A DNA stretch of 17,821 nucleotides from the NCBI GenBank assembly GCA_020630035.1, contig JAHDCB010000013.1, positions 1 through 17,821 of the forward strand. Reading direction: 5' to 3'. Position numbers and translations under genes: made by a program. Below, piece by piece: positions 7,802 to 14,934 of the stretch. Under the pieces are notes generated by a model. That model was not told where the DNA came from. It saw only the letters and a list, made by a program, of their open reading frames with translations, and did not search any database. The stretch is from Gammaproteobacteria bacterium (GTDB lineage: Bacteria > Pseudomonadota > Gammaproteobacteria > Chromatiales > Chromatiaceae). Each line of letters opens with the position of its first letter. The stretch's first letter is position 1.

Positions 7802-8635
7802 ATGGCCAACCTACCTGCCGCAGCAGAATCCTCTGACCCGATCGGCTATTTCAAAAAGGGCGAACGTATGCCCGCTGAGCAGAAAGAACAGGTCACCTTT
7901 GCCGGCGTGCGCAACATTGATCGCGACACCGACCTGTGGTTCAAGCTACGCGGCCACAGCCTGAATCCGCTGGTAGACGCTGCCACGCCCCTGTTCGGCC
8001 TGATCCTGCGCATTCAGGACCTGGATGCACACGAGGACATCGAAACCCTGTACCGCCGGGTACACGGTGACATCGCCGCGATCAGCGAAGAAATCCGCCA
8101 GCAGGATTACGATGAACCGACCCAACTGTCTTTTCGCTACTGTCTGTGCGCCTTCATCGACGAAACCGTGATGGCCACCCGCTGGGGCACCCAGTCCGTC
8201 TGGGCCGAACGCTCCCTGCTCAGCCACTACCATGAAGAGACCTGGGGCGGCGAAAAGGTGTTCGTGATCCTGGAACGGATGCTGCTGGAGCCAGAACGCT
8301 ACCAGCATATGCTCGAATTTCTGTATCTGTGCTTGGCACTCGGTTTTCGCGGCAAATACGGCATCATCGAACACGGACGCGAGCACCTCGACAGCCTGCT
8401 GCAAAAACTGCACCGTGTGCTGCGCGAACACAAGGGCGATCCGGTGGAACACCTGATCCCACCCAGCGACAACGTCAGCCACCACAAAAACAAACTCAAA
8501 CGTCAGCTCCCACTCTGGTCAGTCTGGGTACTGCTCGGTGCCGTCCTGATCGGTACCTACAGCTATTACGCCGCCCAGCTGAGCCGCACCACCGACACCG
8601 TGATCTACGAACTGGACCGCATCCTGGAACGTTGA
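7802..8635 (+). CDS. tssL: T6SS inner-membrane protein TssL (DotU/IcmH family)
   Basis: TssL is an inner-membrane component of the TssJLM complex, with a cytoplasmic helical domain that contacts TssK and the baseplate. The product has 277 residues. The N-terminal domain has the DotU-like LNPLVDAATPLFGLILRI segment and the family motif RYCLCAFIDETVMAT followed by GTQSVWAERSLLSHYHEETWGG-type sequence. A single C-terminal membrane anchor lies at about residues 238-258 (LWSVWVLLGAVLIGTY). There is no OmpA-like peptidoglycan-binding extension, so wall anchoring would need a separate protein. It begins one base after the tssK stop. After it the conserved gene order is interrupted by about 6.3 kb of accessory genes before clpV. 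Confidence 0.96.
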   Translation: MANLPAAAESSDPIGYFKKGERMPAEQKEQVTFAGVRNIDRDTDLWFKLRGHSLNPLVDAATPLFGLILRIQDLDAHEDIETLYRRVHGDIAAISEEIRQQDYDEPTQLSFRYCLCAFIDETVMATRWGTQSVWAERSLLSHYHEETWGGEKVFVILERMLLEPERYQHMLEFLYLCLALGFRGKYGIIEHGREHLDSLLQKLHRVLREHKGDPVEHLIPPSDNVSHHKNKLKRQLPLWSVWVLLGAVLIGTYSYYAAQLSRTTDTVIYELDRILER

Positions 8636-8652
8636 CCCTGCGAGGCTATCAC

Positions 8653-9318
8653 ATGCTATACGTCAAACGTACCCGGGATCTGACCGTTGATGATTTCTCT
8701 ACTATTGAAGCATATGTTGTCGCCCGTACGACATTGCGCTATGCACTGAATGGTCATGAGCCGATCTGCGGGCTGGAGACCGTGCTGGCACCAGCGCCCT
8801 GTACGTGGCGTGCACACCGCCGTTTATCACCGGAACAAAAGAAAGATCTGCAGGATCAACTGGATAAAGGTGTCATCGTCTGCTTAAAAAAAGATCCCTT
8901 CATACCAGCACTGACCCGAACAGAGACCTCATCAGACACAGCACCATGGGAAGTCAATCGCACATGGCATAGCCCGCCTTTCGTCGTTTCTGCACTGGAA
9001 TATATCGTACAGAAAAATATGCGCAATACTTATAATATCTCTCAATATATCAAAATCCATCAAAAAATCAGTGATACACCTCATACAGAAAACACTACCA
9101 TAAATCTGAAAAAAATCAGATTTGATATTCAGATAAAAACCAAAAGTCAATATGGGGAGATACTTACCCAACTACCTTATAAAGCCACATTAGAAAACGG
9201 AAAAGACATGACAGGAGAAACTGATAAACATGGCTTAACCCAATTACTAGGATTCTCTGAAAAGCCCCAAAAAATAATATTGACATGCAAAAATAACTGG
9301 CTTATAAGAGACGCATGA
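8653..9318 (+). CDS. T6SS-associated protein with carrier-like C-terminal domain
   Basis: I do not recognise the N-terminal part. The 221-residue product has a GC-rich first half, with GLETVLAPAPC and a charged RLSPEQKKDLQDQLDKG helix, and an AT-rich second half. The C-terminal about 60 residues read as an all-beta domain, with LPYKATLENGKDMTGETD, then GLTQLLGF and a closing KNNWLI. This resembles the transthyretin- or Ig-like tail domains (pattern Y-L-x-DG...G-x-TD-x-xG) that often precede or carry T6SS cargo on spike-related proteins. The ATG has GAGG (8642-8645) seven bases upstream. The gene ends one base before the putative effector gene, so it may act as that effector's loading partner; this is inference from position and pattern. 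A longer reading of the same frame back to 8329 would lie inside tssL and is rejected. Confidence 0.7.
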   Translation: MLYVKRTRDLTVDDFSTIEAYVVARTTLRYALNGHEPICGLETVLAPAPCTWRAHRRLSPEQKKDLQDQLDKGVIVCLKKDPFIPALTRTETSSDTAPWEVNRTWHSPPFVVSALEYIVQKNMRNTYNISQYIKIHQKISDTPHTENTTINLKKIRFDIQIKTKSQYGEILTQLPYKATLENGKDMTGETDKHGLTQLLGFSEKPQKIILTCKNNWLIRDA

Positions 9319-9319
9319 C

Positions 9320-9982
9320 ATGTCTGCCAACGTACAAACCACACCTTCATCAGATACAAACTCGGCAATAGTTGAAATATATGTAAAACAGGGAGATTTC
9401 GTTATCCCTATTGTATACCCGGATTTCCTAATCACAATTCCGCCTAAAATCATACAATACCAGAAAAGTATCGGAATTGATTTTTTTGAAGAAAAAGAAC
9501 GCTATGGCCATGCTGGCATCTTAATTATCCACGGGAAAACTGGGATTTCTAAATATTACGAATATGGTCGATACGACCCAGAAGGAAAAGGTATTGTGCG
9601 CAAAGTTAAAATTCCTGATGCAAAAGTCAAAAACGGACGAATTGAAGAATCAAGCCTGGTTAAAATCATGCAAGCCTTATCAAAAAAAGCTGGAAAAAAT
9701 GGCAGAATAGAAGCAGTTATGTTCATAGGAAACTATTATGATAAAGCTTATAAATGGATAAATGACCCGAAAGGAAAATATAGGAAACCTGATAGAGAAG
9801 AATATGATCCACTAAATTCAAACTGCATGTCTTTTCCTTTAGATTTACTTAATGATCTTGGTATAAAGACACATTGGACAGGCTTAGCTACTATACCTAG
9901 ACAAGAAATCGAAGAACTGCAGGAGGATTATAAAGATTTACGCTATACGCCGGGAAGTTCCAAGCTTGAAATTGAAGAATAA
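9320..9982 (+). CDS. Putative T6SS papain-fold (permuted NlpC/P60, TseH-like) effector
   Basis: Probable toxin acting on the peptidoglycan of competing bacteria. The 220-residue protein has the ordered signature of permuted NlpC/P60 or LRAT-like cysteine hydrolases: a His in YGHAGILII (His64), a following strand region with KYYEYGRYD and GIVRKVKIPD, and a Cys in NSNCMSFPLDLL (Cys169). The pattern GHAG..., YYEYGRYD, then N-x-C-x-x-F is one I associate with the Vibrio cholerae TseH family of T6SS effectors. There is no signal peptide, as expected for secretion through the T6SS. It starts one base after the carrier-like gene. Its stop is one base before a membrane-anchored protein that I read as its immunity protein. 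Base composition is AT-rich, unlike the core genes. The substrate bond is not deducible from sequence alone. Confidence 0.75.
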   Translation: MSANVQTTPSSDTNSAIVEIYVKQGDFVIPIVYPDFLITIPPKIIQYQKSIGIDFFEEKERYGHAGILIIHGKTGISKYYEYGRYDPEGKGIVRKVKIPDAKVKNGRIEESSLVKIMQALSKKAGKNGRIEAVMFIGNYYDKAYKWINDPKGKYRKPDREEYDPLNSNCMSFPLDLLNDLGIKTHWTGLATIPRQEIEELQEDYKDLRYTPGSSKLEIEE

Positions 9983-9983
9983 T

Positions 9984-10376
9984 ATGCTGAAAAAAACACT
10001 GTTTACAATATCAGCACTGTTTATAGCCTATATTTTATACGTTATTGGGATGTATTATTATACAACACAGTCAAAAACCTACATACAAAATGACACATAT
10101 AAATTAAAAGGTCACCCTGATGCAGTGTCAATATCAGGGAAAATGTTTAGCTGGTTCGGTGAGATAGTTTCTGAAAACCATCCTTATTATGAAATAAAAG
10201 TTTATGATGATAGTGCTTATTTAGCTATTCATGGAATTTATAAGATAAAACCTGAAAATGCCAGAAAGATAATGACTCATGACTTAGCAGAATTCCGATC
10301 AGAATATATCATGCTTAAAGGATTCCTGGAAAATACAGATTATCCGACTCTTGTCCTTGACAAGAAGCTCAGGTAG
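9984..10376 (+). CDS. Membrane-anchored putative immunity protein
   Basis: A 130-residue protein with a hydrophobic segment at about residues 5-25 after two N-terminal lysines, predicted to anchor it in the inner membrane with the rest in the periplasm. The mature part has a KLKGHPDAVSISGKMFSWFG segment and an IYKIKPENARKI segment; no family recognised. It lies directly after the papain-fold effector gene, with a single base between stop and ATG, so the two are almost certainly co-translated. Effector-then-immunity order is the usual T6SS arrangement, and a periplasmic location fits a cell-wall-acting toxin. The Shine-Dalgarno is weak (GAAG). An in-frame TTG at 9966 inside the effector is a possible but less likely start. 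Function rests on position and topology only. Confidence 0.7.
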   Translation: MLKKTLFTISALFIAYILYVIGMYYYTTQSKTYIQNDTYKLKGHPDAVSISGKMFSWFGEIVSENHPYYEIKVYDDSAYLAIHGIYKIKPENARKIMTHDLAEFRSEYIMLKGFLENTDYPTLVLDKKLR

Positions 10377-10497
10377 CTTTCTACAGGGGTCTTTATCGAT
10401 ATCAAACACACTAAAGCATGAATATTGGGGAAACTCTATCCGATCTGGAAATCAAGAACGTCAACGAATCATGGATTATTGAAAGAGAAATAAAGAA
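10377..10497 (+). other. Short inter-gene stretch with possible gene remnants
   Basis: Between two anchored putative immunity genes lie 121 bases. Two overlapping protein-like readings are visible. One runs in frame from about 10351 to the stop at 10480-10482 and has an HEYWGNSIRSGNQERQRIMDY end. The other is a 27-codon ORF from ATG 10418 whose stop overlaps the next gene's ATG by 4 bp and which contains NVNESWIIERE. Neither has a proper start with a ribosome site and neither is long enough to be an intact gene, so this could be the tail of a lost effector or carrier gene. No promoter or terminator is evident. Confidence 0.35.
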
Positions 10498-10875
10498 ATG
10501 AAAAAATATATATTTTTATATACTTTATTGTTTATCCTGGCATTCTGGTGGCTTTATCCTTACTTATACGTAAATATAAAAAACCAGCCATATCAGGCTG
10601 TTTATAGCCCTGAAAAAAAATATAGACTAGAGTATTTTAACGCACCTTTTGTCCCTTTTGGTTTTCCTTATTCATTAAAAGGAAAAGGTTGCACAGACTT
10701 TTGCCCCGGTTATATTCAACTTATAGAAAATAAAACGGATAAACTCATTGCAGACGGGTTTTATGCAGCAAGAATAGAATTATCAGCACCAAGATGGTAT
10801 ACCGATATGGTTTCTATTGTTGGTTTATATCAGTGGGAATTGCCTGAAGGCTATTATATTCAAAAAAATGAATAA
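10498..10875 (+). CDS. Membrane-anchored small protein, putative immunity protein
   Basis: A 125-residue protein. An N-terminal membrane anchor, very hydrophobic and aromatic, spans about residues 4-25 after two lysines. The rest is predicted periplasmic and includes YSPEKKYRLEYF, a Cys pair in GKGCTDFCPGY (Cys65 and Cys69) that may form a disulfide, then LIENKTDKLIADGFYAARIE and WYTDMVSIVGLYQWELP. This pattern recalls small anchored proteins seen near effector genes in other bacteria, but no named family is claimed. It overlaps the downstream lipoprotein gene by 8 bp, so the two are co-translated. No effector directly precedes it, so it may protect against the upstream papain-fold effector, against a lost effector, or against a toxin from other strains. 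Confidence 0.6.
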   Translation: MKKYIFLYTLLFILAFWWLYPYLYVNIKNQPYQAVYSPEKKYRLEYFNAPFVPFGFPYSLKGKGCTDFCPGYIQLIENKTDKLIADGFYAARIELSAPRWYTDMVSIVGLYQWELPEGYYIQKNE

Positions 10876-11371
10876 GATACTATCACTCCTGTGCAGCCTG
10901 ATCCTGTTATCCGCTTGCGGATCACCGCCAACAGATGAATCCTTGATAAAAAAATTTCAGGAACACAAAGATCTGTTTGAATACATGGCAACTGCTTTTC
11001 AGGAAGAGAATGATATCGAAAGACTGTCTGCCAAAACGATATACCCTGAGCATAGTAGAGAAAACATACAAAAAATAAAGCACTATCGAGAAAATATGAA
11101 AAAAATGAATGTTTCACAAATACAGAAAATAGTATTTACACAGCCTAAAAACCAAGGCAGAATCAGCATCTATTTTACCGCTTATAGTCGGGGATTAGGT
11201 ATTTCCGGAGAGTCAAAAAGTTATCTGTATACCAACACACAACCCGACCTGATCGTGAATAACTTAGATGAATACTATCAGCAGCGAAGAGCAACGAACC
11301 AATTTATCAGTTACTTTGCTTACCGACCGATAGCAGACAACTGGTATCTGGTGCATATCGTCGATGACTGA
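10868..11371 (+). CDS. Lipoprotein, putative immunity protein
   Basis: A 167-residue lipoprotein: MNKILSLL n-region, hydrophobic core and lipobox LLSAC with Cys17, followed by Gly-Ser, so outer-membrane sorting is likely. The mature part is charged and helical at first (DESLIKKFQEHKDLFEYMATAF), then beta-like (RISIYFTAYSRGLG), ending IADNWYLVHIVDD. No family is recognised. The ATG overlaps the preceding anchored protein gene by 8 bp; a reading of the same frame back to 10817 is rejected because the ATG at 10868 gives the signal peptide. As a periplasm-facing lipoprotein after an effector-immunity set, it is a candidate immunity factor, but a structural or unrelated envelope role is possible. 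The stop precedes a 96-base gap and then the ATPase gene. Confidence 0.6.
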   Translation: MNKILSLLCSLILLSACGSPPTDESLIKKFQEHKDLFEYMATAFQEENDIERLSAKTIYPEHSRENIQKIKHYRENMKKMNVSQIQKIVFTQPKNQGRISIYFTAYSRGLGISGESKSYLYTNTQPDLIVNNLDEYYQQRRATNQFISYFAYRPIADNWYLVHIVDD

Positions 11372-11467
11372 GCAACAATTCTTAAGCAGTCTATGGATGT
11401 ATCTGGCGATGACAGAAATGTTTTATACTGATGCAGATTGGTAATTTTAAGCTTATGTGGAGCCATC

Positions 11468-12442
11468 ATGGCAAACGGTAAAATACTCAGGCAACTCATA
11501 AAAGCAGGGACAAATGGGGATGTTAGCGCATTCCGTGATATTTCTAAGGCGGTGATACAGGAAGAACGACAAAAGCAGCACCATTTACTGGCAAATGACC
11601 TGGAACAGATTTTATACCGACAACAATCCAGTACAGTTAGTAGCTGTAAGGAAAAAATAACCTTAAAAGCCCCTGTTGATAAAGAAAAAGGACTGCCACT
11701 ATTAGATATTAAGCTGTGTCAACGCCCTGTTGACGAACTGATACTCTCAGCATCCGGTTTGGCCTCAGTTGAAGAAATACTTGAAGAGCATCGGCGAGCC
11801 GATGTGCTCCGCAGCCATGGTATGCAGCCAGTCGGTAAAGTGATTTTTTACGGGCCGCCAGGTTGTGGTAAAACGATGGCAGCTGAAGTGATCGCCTTCG
11901 AGTTAGACAGACCGCTGGCTATCGTACGCCTGGATGCCTTGGTATCATCTTTTTTAGGCGAAACAGCGACCAATCTGCGCAAGGTATTTGAATTTATCGC
12001 TCAGCATAAACTGATTGTTCTGTTTGATGAGTTCGATGCCATTGGCAAGTCACGCTCAGACACAACAGAACATGGTGAGCTAAGAAGGGTTGTCAACGCA
12101 GTGTTACAAATGATGGATGCCTATCAGGGAGACAGCCTGCTGCTGGCGGCAACCAACCATGAACAAATCCTGGATACTGCTATCTGGCGGCGTTTTGATG
12201 AAACCATCTATTTTCCCTTACCCGAAACGACAGAAACCGAAAAGATACTGACGTTAAAATTACGTGGTGTGCGTCGTCAGTTTGAGGTCAACGACAAGCC
12301 CGTCATGCAACTTTTTGCCGAGCGCAGCGGGGCGGATGTTGAACGGATCATTCGCAGAGCGATTAAACAGATGATCCTGCGTCGGCAGGAATTTTTAACG
12401 CTGAAGATGCTGGAACAAGCGGTATCGCGGGAAAACAGATAG
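11468..12442 (+). CDS. ietA: AAA+ ATPase, IetA-like component of an IetAS module
   Basis: A cytoplasmic AAA+ ATPase of 324 residues. Motifs in order: Walker A GPPGCGKT (residues 129-136), Walker B within LIVLFDEFDAIG (182-193), sensor 1 in AATN (228-230 region), and an arginine-finger-like WRRFDE just after. The N-terminal about 95 residues are a non-conserved helical region. Gene pair with the downstream subtilisin-like protease matches IetAS (IetA AAA ATPase, IetS serine protease), first described as a toxin-antitoxin pair stabilising pTiC58 and later reported among anti-phage systems. In that model IetA is the antitoxin and ATPase partner. ATG 11468 is chosen for a GGAG at 11459-11462; a TTG at 11438 has no support. 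A weak TATACT at 11424-11429 lacks a good -35 partner. It lies 20 bp before the protease gene. Its composition is intermediate between the AT-rich insert and the core genes. Confidence 0.8.
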   Translation: MANGKILRQLIKAGTNGDVSAFRDISKAVIQEERQKQHHLLANDLEQILYRQQSSTVSSCKEKITLKAPVDKEKGLPLLDIKLCQRPVDELILSASGLASVEEILEEHRRADVLRSHGMQPVGKVIFYGPPGCGKTMAAEVIAFELDRPLAIVRLDALVSSFLGETATNLRKVFEFIAQHKLIVLFDEFDAIGKSRSDTTEHGELRRVVNAVLQMMDAYQGDSLLLAATNHEQILDTAIWRRFDETIYFPLPETTETEKILTLKLRGVRRQFEVNDKPVMQLFAERSGADVERIIRRAIKQMILRRQEFLTLKMLEQAVSRENR

Positions 12443-12462
12443 CCCATCAGAGCAGCAGAATA

Positions 12463-14835
12463 ATGACCGCACTGACACATCTGAGAATCACAAAAACACC
12501 ATTAAAAAACCCTCGCAGAACAAGGCCTTATCATCCACAACCGGTACAGCGTGATAGCCTGCGGGCGCACGGACAAGGCCTGATTCAGGACTTGCAGCAA
12601 TATCAGCAGGACAAGCCTGATCAGACGGGATCAGATCACTTTATTCTGAAACTTGCCTACACAGGTAATCTGGATCTTCAGAATCTGGAGAAACACGGCA
12701 TTACCTTCCTGAGCCAGGAAGATCAGCAACTTTGTATAGCCTTTGCTGATGAACAGGGGTTAGCCACATTTTCCAGTCATCTGGCAGAACTCGGGTTAAC
12801 TGACAAAAAACTGACTTACCAACAAATTCTTATTGCTATCGACGGTATTGGCCATTGGACAGAACAAGACAGAACCAGTTGGGTAATACGAAAAGAGGGG
12901 CTACCGCAAGAAGAACAGTTTATTCTGGATATCGAACTATGGCCCGTTTTTGTCATTAATTCGCCAGAACGCGAAAGGCAGTGCCAGGACTTTGAAGCAT
13001 GGTTAAAAGAACAAAATATACAGCAACATGACAAACTGAATCGCGACAGTTTGATTATGTATCGTGTTGATGTGAATCACACACAAGCTCATAAACTCTT
13101 ACAACATACCGATGTACGGCTGGTGGATTTACCACCCGATTGCGGTATTCAGTATGCACAACTGAATTGCGACCTTGAAACATTACCGGCACCCATTCAA
13201 CAACCAGCAGATGACGCCGCAACAATTTGCCTGTTAGACAGTGGTATTACAACAAACCATCCATTATTAGGCCCCGCTATTGGCGAAAGTGCGAATTTTA
13301 CAGACACAGAAGATGTATTTGATACCACAGGGCACGGTACGGCAGTGGCCGGAATAGCACTGTATGGTGACCTGGAGGCCTGTCAGGCAAACAATGTCTG
13401 GCAGCCGGAAATACGTTTACTGAGCGGAAAGATATTAGATCAGAAGGACGAATTTGATCCCGAAACCATTGAAAATAAGATCATCAAGGCGGTGACTTAC
13501 TTTGTAGAAGAATACCGATGCAAAATATTTAATCTGTCCATAGGAAATGCCCATGCGCCTTATGACCATCGCCATGTACGCGGTATCGCGTATGTGCTGG
13601 ATGATCTTGCGCGTCAATTCGATATTTTATTTGTGGTGTCAAGCGGAAACTTTACTGGTTCGGATGAACCACCCGTGCCAGAGCACAGTTGGCGCGATGA
13701 GTATCCCGATTATTTATTATCTGACCAGAGTCTGATTATTGATCCGGCACCCGCCCTGAATGTTATTACTGTGGGGAGTCTTGCCAGGCACAACGCGACC
13801 TCTGATGCTCAGCGTTATCCGCAGGAGATTAACCAACTTTGCCCGGCAGCTCACCACCAACCCTCACCGTTTACCCGGCACGGCCCGTCTGTCAAAGGTA
13901 GCATAAAACCTGATCTGGTAGCGGTCGGCGGCAACCTGGCAGTACCGATGAGACAGGAAGGAAAACAGTATCAATCAGTTGGGCGTGGATTAGGGGTATT
14001 AAGTTGTAATGCACAGTTTTTGGATGGGCCTTTGTTCAAAGAAATCAGTGGTACCAGTTTTGCAGCACCTTATATCAGCCATCTTGCCGCACGGCTACTC
14101 AACACATACCCGGAAGCGTCTGCCAACCTGCTGCGCGCGTTATTGGTTAATCATGCACATATGCCAGATGAGATTACACAAGCCTTCCCAGAGGCAATAC
14201 GAGAATCTTACAAAAAGGATCGTAAAATCCTACCTGAACACAGCGTTGCTGGCTATGGTCTGATTGATGAAAGTGCGTTATTTCGCTCTTCTGAAAATGT
14301 TGTTGTCCTGATGGCCGAAGAAGGCATTGAAGATGATACCCATCAATTCTTTGAACTCCCATTACCAGCAGAATTTCTGCGAAAAAAAAGAGCTACACGA
14401 GAGATTAACATAACACTAGCCTATTGCCCCGCCGTCAGGACAACACGCCTAGAGTATAGGGCTACCAAAATAAATTTTTGTTTAGTAAAAGATAGATCTC
14501 TGGATAACCTGCAACGTGCTTTCAATCATGAGACACAAAAAGAAACAAAAACACGAAATGATGACAGAACTACTAATAGAAAGATCAGTGCAACATTGAG
14601 GGATAAGGGCACAGTTCAATCATCGACCTGGAAAATGAAGCAGCTTGATCCTGATGATATATGGTTTGTCGTCGTAACACGTCAGGACAGGCCTTGGGGA
14701 AAATCATTGAGTGAGAATATTGAATCGTATGCGTTGGTGATTACGGTTGCCGACCGCGAAAATAATGAAGCGCAGTTATATACGCAAATTTCACAACGGA
14801 TACAGCAGCAGGTCGCTGCACGGGCCAGAGTATGA
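12463..14835 (+). CDS. ietS: Cytoplasmic subtilisin-like (S8) protease, IetS-like component of an IetAS module
   Basis: A 790-residue S8 family serine protease. The catalytic triad is readable in order: Asp259 in LLDSGI, His291 in GHGTAVAG, and Ser532 in GTSFAAP, with the oxyanion Asn396 in VVSSGN. Residues 1 to about 250 are an extra N-terminal region with no signal peptide, so the enzyme is probably cytoplasmic. The C-terminal about 180 residues look like an added beta-rich, charged domain. It follows the ietA-like ATPase with a 20-bp gap, which is the order and pairing of IetAS; in the pTiC58 system the protease is the toxin. The substrate is unknown. The gene ends 99 bp before clpV. A role in T6SS turnover cannot be excluded, but the pair is not part of the T6SS core. 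Confidence 0.8.
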   Translation: MTALTHLRITKTPLKNPRRTRPYHPQPVQRDSLRAHGQGLIQDLQQYQQDKPDQTGSDHFILKLAYTGNLDLQNLEKHGITFLSQEDQQLCIAFADEQGLATFSSHLAELGLTDKKLTYQQILIAIDGIGHWTEQDRTSWVIRKEGLPQEEQFILDIELWPVFVINSPERERQCQDFEAWLKEQNIQQHDKLNRDSLIMYRVDVNHTQAHKLLQHTDVRLVDLPPDCGIQYAQLNCDLETLPAPIQQPADDAATICLLDSGITTNHPLLGPAIGESANFTDTEDVFDTTGHGTAVAGIALYGDLEACQANNVWQPEIRLLSGKILDQKDEFDPETIENKIIKAVTYFVEEYRCKIFNLSIGNAHAPYDHRHVRGIAYVLDDLARQFDILFVVSSGNFTGSDEPPVPEHSWRDEYPDYLLSDQSLIIDPAPALNVITVGSLARHNATSDAQRYPQEINQLCPAAHHQPSPFTRHGPSVKGSIKPDLVAVGGNLAVPMRQEGKQYQSVGRGLGVLSCNAQFLDGPLFKEISGTSFAAPYISHLAARLLNTYPEASANLLRALLVNHAHMPDEITQAFPEAIRESYKKDRKILPEHSVAGYGLIDESALFRSSENVVVLMAEEGIEDDTHQFFELPLPAEFLRKKRATREINITLAYCPAVRTTRLEYRATKINFCLVKDRSLDNLQRAFNHETQKETKTRNDDRTTNRKISATLRDKGTVQSSTWKMKQLDPDDIWFVVVTRQDRPWGKSLSENIESYALVITVADRENNEAQLYTQISQRIQQQVAARARV

Positions 14836-14934
14836 TCAGAGGCCATGCCAGAATGATTGAGCAACGCCAGACACAACCCCACAGATTGTCACACAGCACG
14901 TAACAACCCCGCACCACCACGCCAGAGAGTCCAC

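Noticed and set aside
8329..8652. Upstream extension of the 8653 gene within tssL
   Set aside because: It overlaps tssL in another frame, its product is low-complexity Arg/Pro/Thr sequence, and ATG 8653 has a good ribosome site.
11409..11429. Possible promoter for the ATPase gene (ATGACA and TATACT)
   Set aside because: The two hexamers are only about 9 bp apart, and no -35-like sequence is at the proper distance from TATACT.
14872..14909. Repeated ACAACCCC upstream of clpV, similar to the inverted sequence before the DUF2778-like gene
   Set aside because: Only eight to nine bases are shared and orientation differs; most likely chance.
14857..14934. TTG start extending ClpV by 26 residues
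   Set aside because: The extra residues do not look like a Clp N-domain, and ATG 14935 begins directly at the conserved N-terminus.
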